Assembly (NCBI GenBank): GCA_023105745.1
Contig: JALGQZ010000018.1
Span: 14,818,273-14,882,272, forward strand
Reading direction: 5' to 3'
DNA length: 64,000 bases
Source of the DNA: Austropuccinia psidii
Taxonomy: Eukaryota > Basidiomycota > Pucciniomycetes > Pucciniales > Sphaerophragmiaceae
Shown here: one piece after another, positions 47,691 through 59,152 of the stretch
Numbering within the stretch: position 1 is the stretch's first letter
How the letters are laid out: each line of letters starts with the position of its first letter
Notes under the pieces: generated by a model
Databases searched by the model: none
Seen by the model: the letters and a program-made list of their open reading frames with translations, nothing else
What the model was told of the DNA's origin: nothing
Made by a program: the position numbers and the translations under genes

Positions 47691-48705
47691 TTACCAGATC
47701 ACATCAGCAATATTTCTTACCAAAAAAAAATATTTTTACCAATTCTTCTTGAATTGATATTTTTTCTACATCAATATCTTTCTTTTTTCTTATATAAAAT
47801 ATATATAATGCTTAGTGAACTTTCAGTTGCTATTCAAAACACCTAATTCAAAAATCCTCTGCCTTCCCTATGGGAAATGAAATGGTTTGAGTTAAATTAA
47901 ATAATAAATGCAAAAGTCTTCCAATCAATCTTGATTAATCAATTTTATATATTAAGAGAAGGAAAAATATGAGTTTCCTATTTAATTGGATCTTTTGGAA
48001 TTATCTGTGGCCTGGTCCAAAAGATATTCAAGTTGGAATCTACTCCTGAAATAAAATTTAGAAAGGAGATAAACACCAAATATTGTATTATTTTATGGTT
48101 AATTTTAATGAAATATTTACAACATTTTTTCTCCCCCTGTCATCACATTTTTTGGTTTTATTCCTTGGAAATTTCAATATAAATGTCCTGTTTTATTTAA
48201 TTTCCAATGTTGATGTCTTTTATTTTTATATTTTGAATTTGTGATTTTTTTTAAATGTAGAGTAAATCTTAATAAGTAATTTAGTTTTTTGAGAGGATAA
48301 ATAGGAATTTTTATAGCATGTGGATTATGTATTGTGTATTTGTTGCATATAAATATGCAGAATGAGCCAGAAATGACTTATTATGTTTATAGCTTGGAGA
48401 ATCACTCAAACCCTGAATCTATATTTCTCAGGCTATTTCAAGGACTTTGAAATAGGAGAAAACACACATTGGGGTTCATTCCTAACCCATAAAACATTTT
48501 AGTTCTGTTAATTTATATTTTATGAATTGATTTCTTGAATTCAAGGACGTTTATACAGAAGATTTTTTGAAAGGAATTACACAAAAGAAAGGCAGATTAT
48601 TCCAAATTGAAAAACCCAACAAACAACCTGTGAGATTAATATATAATATTTTTTGAAACAAGTTTCTTCCCCATGAATAATAGGTTTCATTCTATAATAT
48701 TGTGA
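47691..48705. other. Short AT-rich spacer between elements B and C
   Basis: No gene recognised; a minus-strand frame at 48577-48813 runs into the element C LTR and recurs in its other LTR (54922-55128). Confidence 0.5.
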
Positions 48706-48710
48706 GCCTT

Positions 48711-51535
48711 TGAGATATGACCACATATCCAAAAAGGTAACAAAAAGAACTTTACAATAATTGTTCCTCCAAATAATTATCTTGAAATAAGTAAAAATAC
48801 CATAAAAAAGCATAAATGCTGAATTAACTTAGAATCTTATCAATAAATGTGGAATAAATTACACCATTAGATTCAGAACTATAAAAAACACATATATCAT
48901 TTTTATGGAATATCTGTAAAGTCAATAACTGATGAGTAATAAGCTAAAACTACCATAAAAACACATAAATTCTTATTTATCTTAGAAACCAATGAGACAA
49001 CATGTGAAAGAAACTGCACCATTGTATTCCCCTGAGACGCTACATATAAAAATTTTTTATTTCATTTCCCTAAAGTCAATACTTAATGAATTAAGCTGAA
49101 TATATGCACTTTTTTGGTTAGTGCATACATTCATGGTTTTTAGCTAATATCTCTTGAAATATATATGATATAGTGTTAAGCCAGAAATAAAGTCAGAACT
49201 TAATTAGTTTAATAACACAGATATGAGCTTTATTTGACAAATTAGAAGCATGACTATATAACCTGTAAGGGTTTATGGAATAAAATTGCTAGAGCTGTTG
49301 ACCACTTTGTTGTGAAAGTGGTCCAAACTTGAAAAAAAGTGGATATCCAGGTTCTAATATCTCATGCGTGAAGAATTATGTATCTTAAATTATAATATTC
49401 AATATAAAGCCCCCTGAAATCAAGGTTTGAAGTTTAATATATTGAATTTCCACAGAAAAGATGAGATACAAGAAAAATCATCAAAAAGAGATTTTTGATG
49501 ATGTAATGAAATTCTCTGGGCATTTTAATAAGAACATACTAAGATATCAAAATTCACTCTCTGAAGATCTGTAGTGTGTATAAATCAAAGTTATTAATTA
49601 TAAAAGTTTAAGATTAAAATTGTTCATTTATGATCACTCACTGTAATCTTATTTTAAGTTTAACTGTTATATAGGTGATAAAACTGGTGAATACTATTAG
49701 ATTTTGATTAATACTAATAAAATTTACAAAGCTTAGGCTTCTTAAGAGCCTATTATGTCATCAAACTTAGAGTCATAGTGATAACTCTAAATAATGGCAT
49801 AATAATGAGATAAGATGGTTTTATCATGATGTAATCATTGCTAAAGCTTAAAATAATGATCATTTCAAGGAGATACCATCATTAAATGTCTACTAAAAGC
49901 CTACTGGACTCTAGAAGGGAGGAATTTACTATAACCAGAGCTCTTTTTACTCTATTTCACCCCAGACGCATCAAAAACAATAGAAAGGTAAAAGGTTTAT
50001 TCTTTATATATAAGCCATTTATATTATCAAAGCCCAAAGTTAATCTTGATGTGATTACTCCATTTGTTTAATTGTTTTTGTTATATTTCTCTATAAATCT
50101 TATTTCAACGCAAAATTAAGAATATTTGTAATTTCTCTTATTTTATTTTGTAAATACAATTTAAAGAAGTTTTACTTACATATTTGGGAATAAAATCTTT
50201 CAAAATTATTATATCAAGTGTTAAAAGTAGGTTATTTTCTGTTTTACAATAATTTCTCTCTATTATTACTCTTAATACTTCTTTTATTAATATAGATAGT
50301 ATTTATATTAATATATAACTTTAATATTGGTAATATTATTGTTATTAATTGATTTTTATTATTGAAAAGGTTTTTCACACCTTTATTATTTGTTGGTAAA
50401 AATGATAAAGAGTTTTAAATATATTAATTATTATATATTGATATATTTAGGATATTTGTAAAAATACGTAATTTTATGGTGAAAACACGTAAGGGGTGGG
50501 TTTTAAATGAAATATGGCTATTTATGGCATTTTTTATTCCAGTAATGCCATTTGTGGCATGAACAATTCAATATTTCTGATGCCATTAATGGCATTATCA
50601 ATGAAATAAATGGAATTATTAATTCCTTGATTGGAATTGTTAATGCCACAAATAGCTTTTTTTTTGCATTTTTAAGGCCAATGTTAAGGCCATTCATGCC
50701 ATTTTTAAGGCAAATGTTAAGTCCATTAATTCCATTTTTGAGGCCATTTATGGCATTTTTAAATGCATTAATTGCATTTTTAAGGCCATTCAATTCAATT
50801 TATGGCATTTTTGCAATGCCATTTATGCCAATTTTCTGGCCATAAATGGCATCTGTATGTCATTCTTGATGCCATTTATGGAATTATTATGTCATTTTTG
50901 ATGCCATTTATGGCACTTTTGATGTCATAAATGGCACTGTTAATTCCACAAAACAAATTTTAACTTCCACTCATCATAAATTACATTTTGAATTCAACTT
51001 ATGTGATAAATGGCATTTTCAATTTAATTACAAACATGGACAAAAAAATGTAAAAAACAAGGACTTTTTGGTCCTACAAATTTCCTGGCAAAAAAAATCC
51101 CAAAAGGTTGGGCTTCTGGTCTTTTATTCTCAATATTTTTCCCGTCATTTTGAAAAAAATTATGGAAATTAATAAGTGGGAACATATTTAATGAATTTTT
51201 TTGAGAAAATAGACCATTTTTCCAAATTGGGCAAAAAAAATTGAAAAAATTTGGAGACCTTCACATCCCATGTCAAAAAAAATATTGCAAAAAAAGATTT
51301 TAGAAATGCTCAAAACTGAGCCTGAGGAATTTTTATTAAAAAAATTAGTTACTTACATGTTTTGGCCATAAATTGTTAAAAACATATAAGGCCTTATGTG
51401 TGTTTACCAACACCCTATATTCATTTTTATGATATGAATTATATTATTATATTTATTTAATAATATAATGATTCTACGCCCTAATTATAATAATTCTTTA
51501 TTATTATAATTATTATTTATTTTATTCATTATATA
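48711..51535 (+). repeat. Left LTR of element C, 3'-truncated and carrying a MITE
   Basis: Matches 54902-56765 of the right LTR, with the MITE 50450-51415 inserted. Similarity fades near 51535, so about 1.1 kb of LTR end and the PBS appear deleted (or the right LTR gained sequence). The TATA box of the right LTR (TATAAATAG) reads TATAACCAG here (49930-49938). Confidence 0.8.
50450..51415 (-). mobile_element. hAT-like MITE with an internal palindrome array (copy 1)
   Basis: 966 bp. The right end on the minus strand starts GGGTGTTGGTAAACACACAT and contains ATGGCCAAAACATGTAAG. The left end, GGATATTTGTAAAAATACG with ATGGTGAAAACACGTAAG, is a diverged inverted partner. The 8 bp flanks are TATATTTA (50442-50449) and TATATTCA (51416-51423), 7 of 8 identical; the right LTR of C shows the empty site. 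The middle (about 50515-51025) is crowded with TGCCATTTATGGCA-like palindromes. Both strands show repetitive open frames (50518-50845) that are by-products of the repeats. It encodes nothing recognisable. Confidence 0.8.
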
Positions 51536-51703
51536 TATATATATATATAAACCAATAAAAAAGTTATTTTATTCTTTTTTTTCATTTCTTTTATTCAGTT
51601 TATTCTTTCAAAAGATATCAAAGCAATTCTTACATGGAAATTTCCATATCCTATCAAAAATAACACTTTTTAAGAAAAGACTTATATTCATTTGTCTTTT
51701 TAG

Positions 51704-52627
51704 TGTTTGCAGACAACCCAGAAGAGGATAATCAAACCACTGTTGAGATATTGGTGGAAGAAACTTGTCCAAGTTCTCCAACACCAATTGTCAATAAGAA
51801 AAAGAAAGCTAAGGAATTAGTCTTTCCAGGACCCACTATTCAGGACTCTGAAGGTGAGTACCTTCATTTTAATTGCTATAAAAAGATTTTTTGTGTTCTG
51901 AAATCTTTTGTTTTTACTATGACTACTAGAAGAGGAGCCTAATACTCCATCCAATCAGATGGAGGTGGACTCAGAAGTAGAGTTGATCCCCCAAAAGGGA
52001 AAAGAAGGGGCAAAATACCCAGTGGAACAGAATCCACAAAATGAAGTGTCAGTTCCAAAAGGCAAGTACCAGATATGCCCATGATTTCTGAACCATAATT
52101 GGAACTAAGTATGAGTAATTCCAACAGAGACAAATCACATTCAGAGGGCTCAAATAGACATTTATATGAGCCAGTACAAACAGTATTACACAGTGTACAA
52201 GGACAAAGATTGGGAAATGTTGCCACAAATCCACCAAGGAGTGATGAACTCATGGAACATCCTGAAAAAATTCCTCAAAGAGGAGGAAATAGTGAGATAT
52301 TCCAATGGATGGAATCCACTAGCATCCAAGTCTCAAATCAAGAAGATAAGGGAATACCATGCCAAAAAGCAAGAGGCAAGCAAGGAAGAAGCCCCATTAC
52401 CTTCTAACATAAATCCTCAAGCTAACCAACTTCCCCAAGAAGGGAAGAAGAACAAGAAAGCCATACTACCCAAGCTACAGGATCCCGAAAATCCAAAAAG
52501 ATGCCATGAACAATGTCTTCAACATGGCCAGAACCTTGATGGAATTCAAGGACAAAGAGGAACAAAGAATGAGACAACCTCATTTCCCAAAGAAATAGCT
52601 TTGTCTCCTGATGTTGTAAATACTTGA
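51704..52627 (+). CDS. Spliced ORF1 of Gypsy element C, open, function unknown
   Basis: Predicted exons 51704-51853, 51930-52061 and 52128-52627, plus one A from a lost leader exon to make ATG, total 260 codons with no stop. The acceptor TTTTTAG at 51703 is followed by TG, as in A and B. It begins FADNPEEDNQTTVEILVEET after the split Met. It then has a basic KKKKAK patch, acidic exon 2, and exon 3 with DKDWEML and NGWNPLASKSQIKKIREY, aligning with the GWNP region of the element B ORF1. The Lys/Gln/Pro-rich tail is hydrophilic. Neighbouring gag has many stops, yet this frame is clean. The leader exon is missing, so whether it can start translation today is unclear. Confidence 0.5.
51854..51929 (+). 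other. ORF1 intron of element C (first internal)
   Basis: 76 nt, GTGAGT donor, CTATGAC branch-like site, CTACTAG acceptor; phase kept (GAA across the junction). Confidence 0.7.
52062..52127 (+). other. ORF1 intron of element C with a GC donor
   Basis: 66 nt, GCAAGT donor, CCAACAG acceptor, and the same Glu-Thr junction as the 68 nt intron in elements A and B. A GC-AG intron is rare but functional in fungi; it may also be a mutated GT. Confidence 0.6.
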
Positions 52628-53425
52628 ACTGAAGTTTAAAATAGTATCCTACCTCTTAAAGAAATTAAAAATAGTCTATTATCCTTACAAGCAATAAATA
52701 ACAGCTTATCATCTTTAACAAAAATTGTTGTAAAAAACAAAAAATAAATCGATAACATCAAATTTATGGTTGAAAATGATAAACCAAAGATTCTAATTGA
52801 CAATACTCAAAAGTTAATACAAGGAAAACAAGAATTGTATAAATAAATAAGATATATCAAAGAAAAAACTTTCACAATCAATTATGATGTGAGCATTGAC
52901 AATTTAACAGAAATATTAAACAAATTAAGTATTTATGTTGAAAAATTTGAATAAAAGACTTCATAACACCAAAAATTACTTCTAGACCATGTAGAAGAGA
53001 GTTATGAAGCAAGAATGAATCTTAAATATGACATTCAAAGTTAAATAAGACTTATTACTGAAAAGTTGGATAAAGTAAATGAGCCTAACTTAAATATGCC
53101 AAAGTTATCAACCCCATTTTCTCACATAGGAAATCCTGTTAGACCAAAAGAGGAATTAACAAACCCATTAATGACATACTTGATTCATCAAGACAATAAC
53201 CAAGTCTTAATGAAGGAAGCACCTCAATTAAAAGAATGGCCAACATTCACAGGTGAAGCTGAATATGAGCATATGACATTTGTTAAAAAAATTGATATGT
53301 TACAAGAAGATTATTCCATACCAGATGAATTAATCACTGAAATATTAAATTCATTATTTGAAAAATCTCAAAAAAGATGGTATTATGGCATAGGACAAGC
53401 CAATGGTAAAAGAACCTGCTCTTGG
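52210..53425 (+). pseudogene. Broken gag of element C, fused to integrase
   Basis: An overlapping frame opens with MEHPEKIPQ near 52254, the counterpart of MEHGQQEVQ in B, and ends at 52407 with more stops after it. From about 52640 a coiled-coil gag region can be read with five in-frame TAA codons, most in places where Gln or Glu is expected. From 53066 it is open and has the capsid-like block EWPTFTGEAEYEHM, YYGIGQ and KRTCSWW, matching SSWPKFSGTGEY and SWPWW of A and B. At the WW the sequence switches to integrase. Confidence 0.75.
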
Positions 53426-54640
53426 TGGCCAAACTGGAGAAAATATGTTTCAGAATACTTCCAAACCTGTGACAGATTTCAAAAAGGAAACAGAGCAACA
53501 GGAAAGAAATTTTGAATTTTGATCCAAATCCAAGAGCCAAAATCCCCATGGGAAATAGCTCATGTGGATTGGGTGAAAGCCTTACCTCCAGGAGGAGACA
53601 GGAGCTATAATTCATGCCTAGTGCTGGTTGACAGATACAGAAAAACTCCAATGTTCTTACCATGTCATAAAAGATGACACAGCTATGGACACAGCCATAA
53701 TTATATGGAATAAAGTTATTAGCCACACAGGCTTATTTCAAATTATCATAAGTGAAAGAGGCCTAAAATTCACTTCAGCCTTATGGACAAACCTCCATAA
53801 CTTGTTTGGAGAAAATCTATCATTCTAAACAGCTTACCACCCTCAAGCTGTTGGTCTAGCAGGAAGAATTATATGGACCTTAGAAGACATGATCAGAATA
53901 TTCTGTGCTTATGGATTAGAATTGAAAGACTCTGATGGCTTTACCCATGATTGGTGTACCCTAATACCAGCTTATGAGCTTGCATATGAAACATCAATCC
54001 ATTCTTCAACTGGAAAAACACCAGCAATGTTAGAGAAAGGTTGGAGTCCAAGACCTCCTTATGATACCCTCAAAAAGAACTTAGTGGATATACATCCATC
54101 AGCAAGAAGTTTTAAAAGAATGTTTGACAAAGCTAGACATCATGCAAAAAGATGTATGCAAGACTCTTTTAAATATGCAAGAGAGAGATGGGATGAAAGT
54201 CATAAACCACCTGACTTTAAAATAGGAGACTTGGTCTTAGTATAAACTCTGAATTTTAATAATATCAAAGGCCCAATGAAATTGAAAGATTCCTTTGCAG
54301 GACCATTTATTATAAAAGCACTACATGGACCTAATGCTGTGCAAATAGAGCTAAAATGTGAACTTATGAACAAAAAACCAACTTTCCCTGTAAGTCTGAT
54401 GAAACCTTACAGATCAAGTGACAAAGATTTATTTCCACTAAGAAATAAACCCCCTCTAGAAGAAGGAGAAGAAAAGAAAATTGTAAAATTCCTTAAAGAA
54501 AGAAGGACAAGAAACAAAAAAAGAAAGGGAATACCTTTTAATTTTTAGAAACCCAGATCAAAAAGATGAATGGCTACTTGAGAAAGATATAAATAATTAT
54601 GATAAACTACTAAGAAGGTTCAGACATGAAAGAAGACCTA
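53426..54640 (+). pseudogene. Integrase relic of element C
   Basis: Starts within the zinc finger (PNWRKYVSEYFQTCDRF, the second Cys replaced by Phe). Stop at 53513-53515. HVDWV keeps the first Asp. The second catalytic Asp is lost (ISERGLKF for ISDRDPKF) and the Glu is lost (GLAGRI for GLAER). The C-terminal half is open for long stretches (53889-54245: FTHDWCTLIPAYELAYETS, GKTPAMLEKGW) with a TAA at 54243-54245, then AGPFIIKALHG and a Lys-rich end. It cannot be catalytic. Confidence 0.85.
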
Positions 54641-54740
54641 GAGAATAAAAGAGCTAAGCATTATTGAGCTTCAACACTAAGAAAGTCTAATGAAGAGGTA
54701 GGACAGTGGATGATACCCTAATTGAATATATCAGATTGTG

Positions 54741-54901
54741 GTACAATCTTTCTTGGTGGTAGGGTATGTGAAACTTTCAGACATAACCACATATCCAAAA
54801 AGGTCACAATGAAATTTTTCAATAATTTTTTCCTTAAATAATTATCTTAAAATAAGTAAAAATGTGATAAATTGGTACAATCTTTTTTTGGTGGTAGGGA
54901 A
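54741..54901 (+). repeat. Duplicated purine tract and LTR start in element C
   Basis: GTACAATCTTTCTTGGTGGT and an LTR-like start TGTGAAAC (54767) recur 135 bases later as the true tract (GGTGGTAGGGA) and LTR start TGTGAGCC (54902). The unit includes ATTATCTTAAAATAAG. Confidence 0.8.
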
Positions 54902-57898
54902 TGTGAGCCTTTTAGATATGACTACATATCCGAAAAGGTCACAAGAAAAACTCTACAATAATTATTCCTCCAAATAATTATCTTAAAATAAGTAAAAATA
55001 CCATAAAAAAGCATAAATTCTGAATTAACTTGGAATCTGAGGGATAAAAATGTGGAATAAATTACACCATTAGATTCCTCATGATGAAATACACATATAT
55101 CATTTTTATGGTACATCTGTAAAGTCAATAACTAATGAGTAATAAGCTAAAAATGCCATGAAAAGACATAAATTCTTATTTATCTCAGAAACCAATGGAA
55201 CAACATGTGAAATTAATTGCACCATTAGATTCCCCATAAAAAACTACACATAAAAAAATTTTGTTTCATTTCTCTCAAGTCAATACTTAAGGAATTAAGC
55301 TGAATATATGCACTTCTTTGGTCAGTGCATACATCCATGGTTTTTAGCTAATATCTCTTGAAATATATGTGATGGAGAGTTAAACCAAAAGCAAAGTTAA
55401 CACTTAACTACTGTAAGAACACAGATATGAACTTTCTTTGACAAGCTATAAACAAGGTTATAATTTGTAAGGGTTTATTGAACAAAATTGCTAGAGCTGT
55501 TGAGCACTTTGTTGTGAAGGTGCTCCAAACTTAGAACAAAGTATATATTCAGGCTCTACTAGCTCATATGTGAAGAATTATGTATCTTATATTATAATAC
55601 TCAATTTAAAACCCCTTAAATCAAGGTTTGAAGTTTAAAATATTGAATTTTGACAGAAAAGATGAGATACAAGAAAGATCATCAAAAATAGATTTTTGAT
55701 GATTTAATGAAATTCTCTTGGCATTTTAATAAGGACCTACCAAGATATAAAAATTCATTCTCTGAATATCTGTAGCATGTATAAATGGAAAGCTATTAAT
55801 TATAGAATTTTAAGCTTAAAATTTATCATTTATGATCACTCACTGTAATCTTATTTTAAGTTTAACTGTTATATAAGTGATAAAACTGGTGAATACTATT
55901 AGATTATGATTGAAACTAATAGAATTCACAAATCTTTGCCTTCTCAAAAGCCTATGATGTCATAAAACTTAGGGCCATAGTGATAGCTCTAAATAATGGC
56001 ATAATAATGAGATAAGATGGTTTGATCATGATGTAATCATCACTAAACCTTGAAATACTGATCATTTCTAGTGGATACCCTCAGTAAATGTCTACTAGAA
56101 GCCTACTGGGGTCTAGAAGGGAGTAATTTACTATAAATAGAGCTATTTTTACTCTATTTCCCCCCAGACGCATCAAAAACAATAAAACCTTAAATAAAAA
56201 GGTAAAATCTTTATTCTTTATATATAAATCATTTGTATTACCAAATACCAAAGGTAATATCTATAATAATCATAAATCTTGATGCAATTACTCCATTTGT
56301 TTAATTTGTTTTGTTATATTTCTCTATAAATCTTATTTTGACATAAAATTAAGAATATTTGTAATTTCTCTTATTTTATTTTTTAAATACAATTTAAAGA
56401 AGTTTTATTTACATATTTTGGCATGAAATATTTCAAAATTATTATATTAAGTGTTAAAAGTAGGTAATTTTCTCTTTTATAATAATTTCTCTCTATTATT
56501 ACTCTTAATAATTCTTTTATTAATATAAATAGTATTTATATGAATATATAACTTTAATATTGGTAATATTATTGTTATTAATTGTTTTTTATTATGAAAG
56601 AACAATTTTTTACGCCTTTATTATTTGTTGGTAACAATGATAAAGAGCTTTAAATATTAATATATTTATTTTGATGATATTATATTATTATATTCATTGA
56701 ATAATATAATGATTTTATGCCACAATTATAATAATTATGTATTATTATTTATTTTATTCATTTCATAAGGACATTTATAGTACAATAAGTGAAATATCTG
56801 TAATATTTACTTATTTTTTCATAGTCAAACCTTCAAAATATAATGCATTAATAAGAATTTTATATGTTATTTATGAGAAAACAAACAAACATAATTGGAA
56901 ATAAATAATCTTCTATTTCAATTGAGTAAAGTTCCTAATGACCAAATGTGTGGCTGAAAGTATTGGAACAATAATTTCAAGGTTAGAACCAAGTTTGAGA
57001 CTGAGGTTTATTTCATGTTGGACCTGCTACCCCTTCTGGAGGGGATGGCCTTTTTTCATGGTTAGGGGAAAAAAACAGGGAAAAGGAAAATATTCAATAA
57101 GAAAAAGCCACATAGAAGGATACAAGGTTCAAAAAAGATAGCAAGAATATCCTATGGAAAATTTATCCCATATTTCTTACACTATGGAATAAATGAAAAT
57201 TAAAGAGGAATTAAGATTCAAATATCAGGAATGATATTTTGGCTTTGTCACAAGATTTCCAAAGCTATATTTCTATTTTAGGGATATTGAAAACAATATT
57301 TCACATAGAAATTCAATTTTTTTGGAAATAAAAACAAACACATGGAAGTGAATGAAAATAAAATAAGACATGTGATATATAATGAAAAGTTTCTCAAAGT
57401 AAAAGCCCAAATAAAGTTGTTGAATTGAGAAATTTCTGCATAGATTTCAAAGAATTAATACAGCTCTTAATCAAAAATTAAGGAATATTAATTTTCAATC
57501 CAACTAAATTTGATGAAGAAAAACAAAAATTGAAACATATATCTTCCACCCCCTTCAAAAATTTGGAATCATCAATAGTTCAAACACTATTGACAGAAGT
57601 GCTAAAACTCAATACTGGAATCACTCAAAAAGTGAAGGAGAAGATGAAAATATGGAATTTCTTAGAGTCATTAATACTATCAAAGATTAAATTTTATTAA
57701 AAGACATGTTGGTAAAATTCAGGTTTATTTTTTACCTCATTATTTCAAGTAAAAATATATTTTTAAATTTCAAAATTTAGTTCAAGTTCATTGTTAAACT
57801 TTATATTTATACTTAAAGATAAAAGTATTGTTTTTGACCATAAATTAATTAATTTTTTGTGGTCTTTTGGGTATATGAAAATACCTCCAAGGCTCACA
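54902..57898 (+). repeat. 3' LTR of element C
   Basis: 2,997 bp, TGTGAGCCTT ... AAGGCTCACA, followed by AATAT. TATA box TATAAATAG at 56132-56140 followed by an ACGCATCAAAAAC block shared with the left LTR. The first and last 40 bases are themselves imperfect inverted repeats. The open frame 56938-57141 is not recognisable. Confidence 0.88.
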
Positions 57899-57903
57899 AA
57901 TAT

Positions 57904-59144
57904 AGATATATTTGCTCTTTGAAAAAAATGTCATATAAAATAAAGTTACTTAATTGATTTTCAATTGAGGAGTGATAGGCTCAGGAAATAAGGGATATAT
58001 CTTTGAAAAATAATAATGGAACTAAAAGATATTGAGAAAAAAAAGAAAACAGATCAAAAAATAAAAACTTTATAAATAAGCTCAACAAGGGTTCTCAATT
58101 CAGGATGGATGGGTGATGGCCTAGATTAAATTAGTTGTGTTATAAAGAGAAAAATTAAATAAAAAAATTTTTAAAAAAAAGAAGAAAAAAATCAGCTTAA
58201 AGAAATTTTTCACAACAATTCAAGTAGATTTTGAGAATAAAGAAATCAAAAAATAATATATTTTCAAGTAATTTTCTGTGATTTTTTGCACTTTAGGAGC
58301 AAGAGGCTGTGGTCTTGAGGTTACTATTATTTGAGCAAAAAATTAAAGCCCCTTAAAAAACCTTCAAAAATATTTTCCACAAATATTTTTAATTATAGGC
58401 TGTGTTTACTGTACAGTGTTTCTGTTCAATTTTATTTTAAAGTTAATAAAAATTAGCAAATTGGTTCACTTTTGCAAAGAAACACTGAGGAAGTTTGAAA
58501 ATTTAAATAAAAACTTACTGAGAAAAAATCTGGGAGGGTGATGGAAAGCTTCAAAACTTCATGATAAATACATCCACCAAGAAAGCAAGCCCAGAACCAA
58601 AAAACTAAAAAGGGTTCAATTCTTATTTAACTTTTGGTGGGAATTAAACTGAAAAAGTTACTCAAGCACAGAATGAAAGGAAAGATTCATTAATTTTCAG
58701 ATTAAAAAGATTTATTGGTAATATAATCAATCAAATTAATTTAATATTAAATTTTCCAGATTTTATATGTCTGATAAATTGATAAAACAAATTATGTCAA
58801 AATTTACCAAACCAAATGGTCTTTCAAGCATGAATTATACCATTTCAACCCCAAAAAATAATGAAACTTTTTATATTCATTTCACTTATCTTATATGAAT
58901 TTGAGAGGAACAATTTGGGCCTCAATTAATGTGAGGCCTTAAAACTATCATTCATTTTTACTTCATTCCATAATTATTTCCAAATATGACACTTTTGGGT
59001 TAAATTTAATTCCCCACCAGCTGTACAAATTCTTGGTGACGAAGGAATTTCTCTTTCCGTAATTCCATTTGACCTTATCCCATTACAAAAGGTCCTTTTC
59101 ATTGACTTCTTTTTCCAAAACATGTTGAAATAAATATTACAAAA
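57904..59144. other. AT-rich gene-poor DNA
   Basis: No gene, RNA or repeat recognised. Confidence 0.5.
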
Positions 59145-59152
59145 ATTATTTA

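Larger units (their letters stand above)
48711..57898 (+). mobile_element. Gypsy element C, second family, internally deleted
   Basis: 9,188 bp with target duplications AATAT at 48706-48710 and 57899-57903. The LTRs start TGTGAGCCTT and the right one ends AAGGCTCACA. Only ORF1, part of gag, and the integrase end remain. Gag is fused to integrase at 53421-53430, so protease, RT, RNase H and the integrase zinc-finger start are gone. No PBS is visible. It is a non-autonomous relic whose proteins are distant homologues of those in A and B. Confidence 0.9.

Noticed and set aside
50518..50845. Open frames on both strands with repeating NGLKNA-like peptides
   Set aside because: They follow the MITE's palindromic DNA repeats, appear on both strands at once, and have no counterpart in the second MITE copy.
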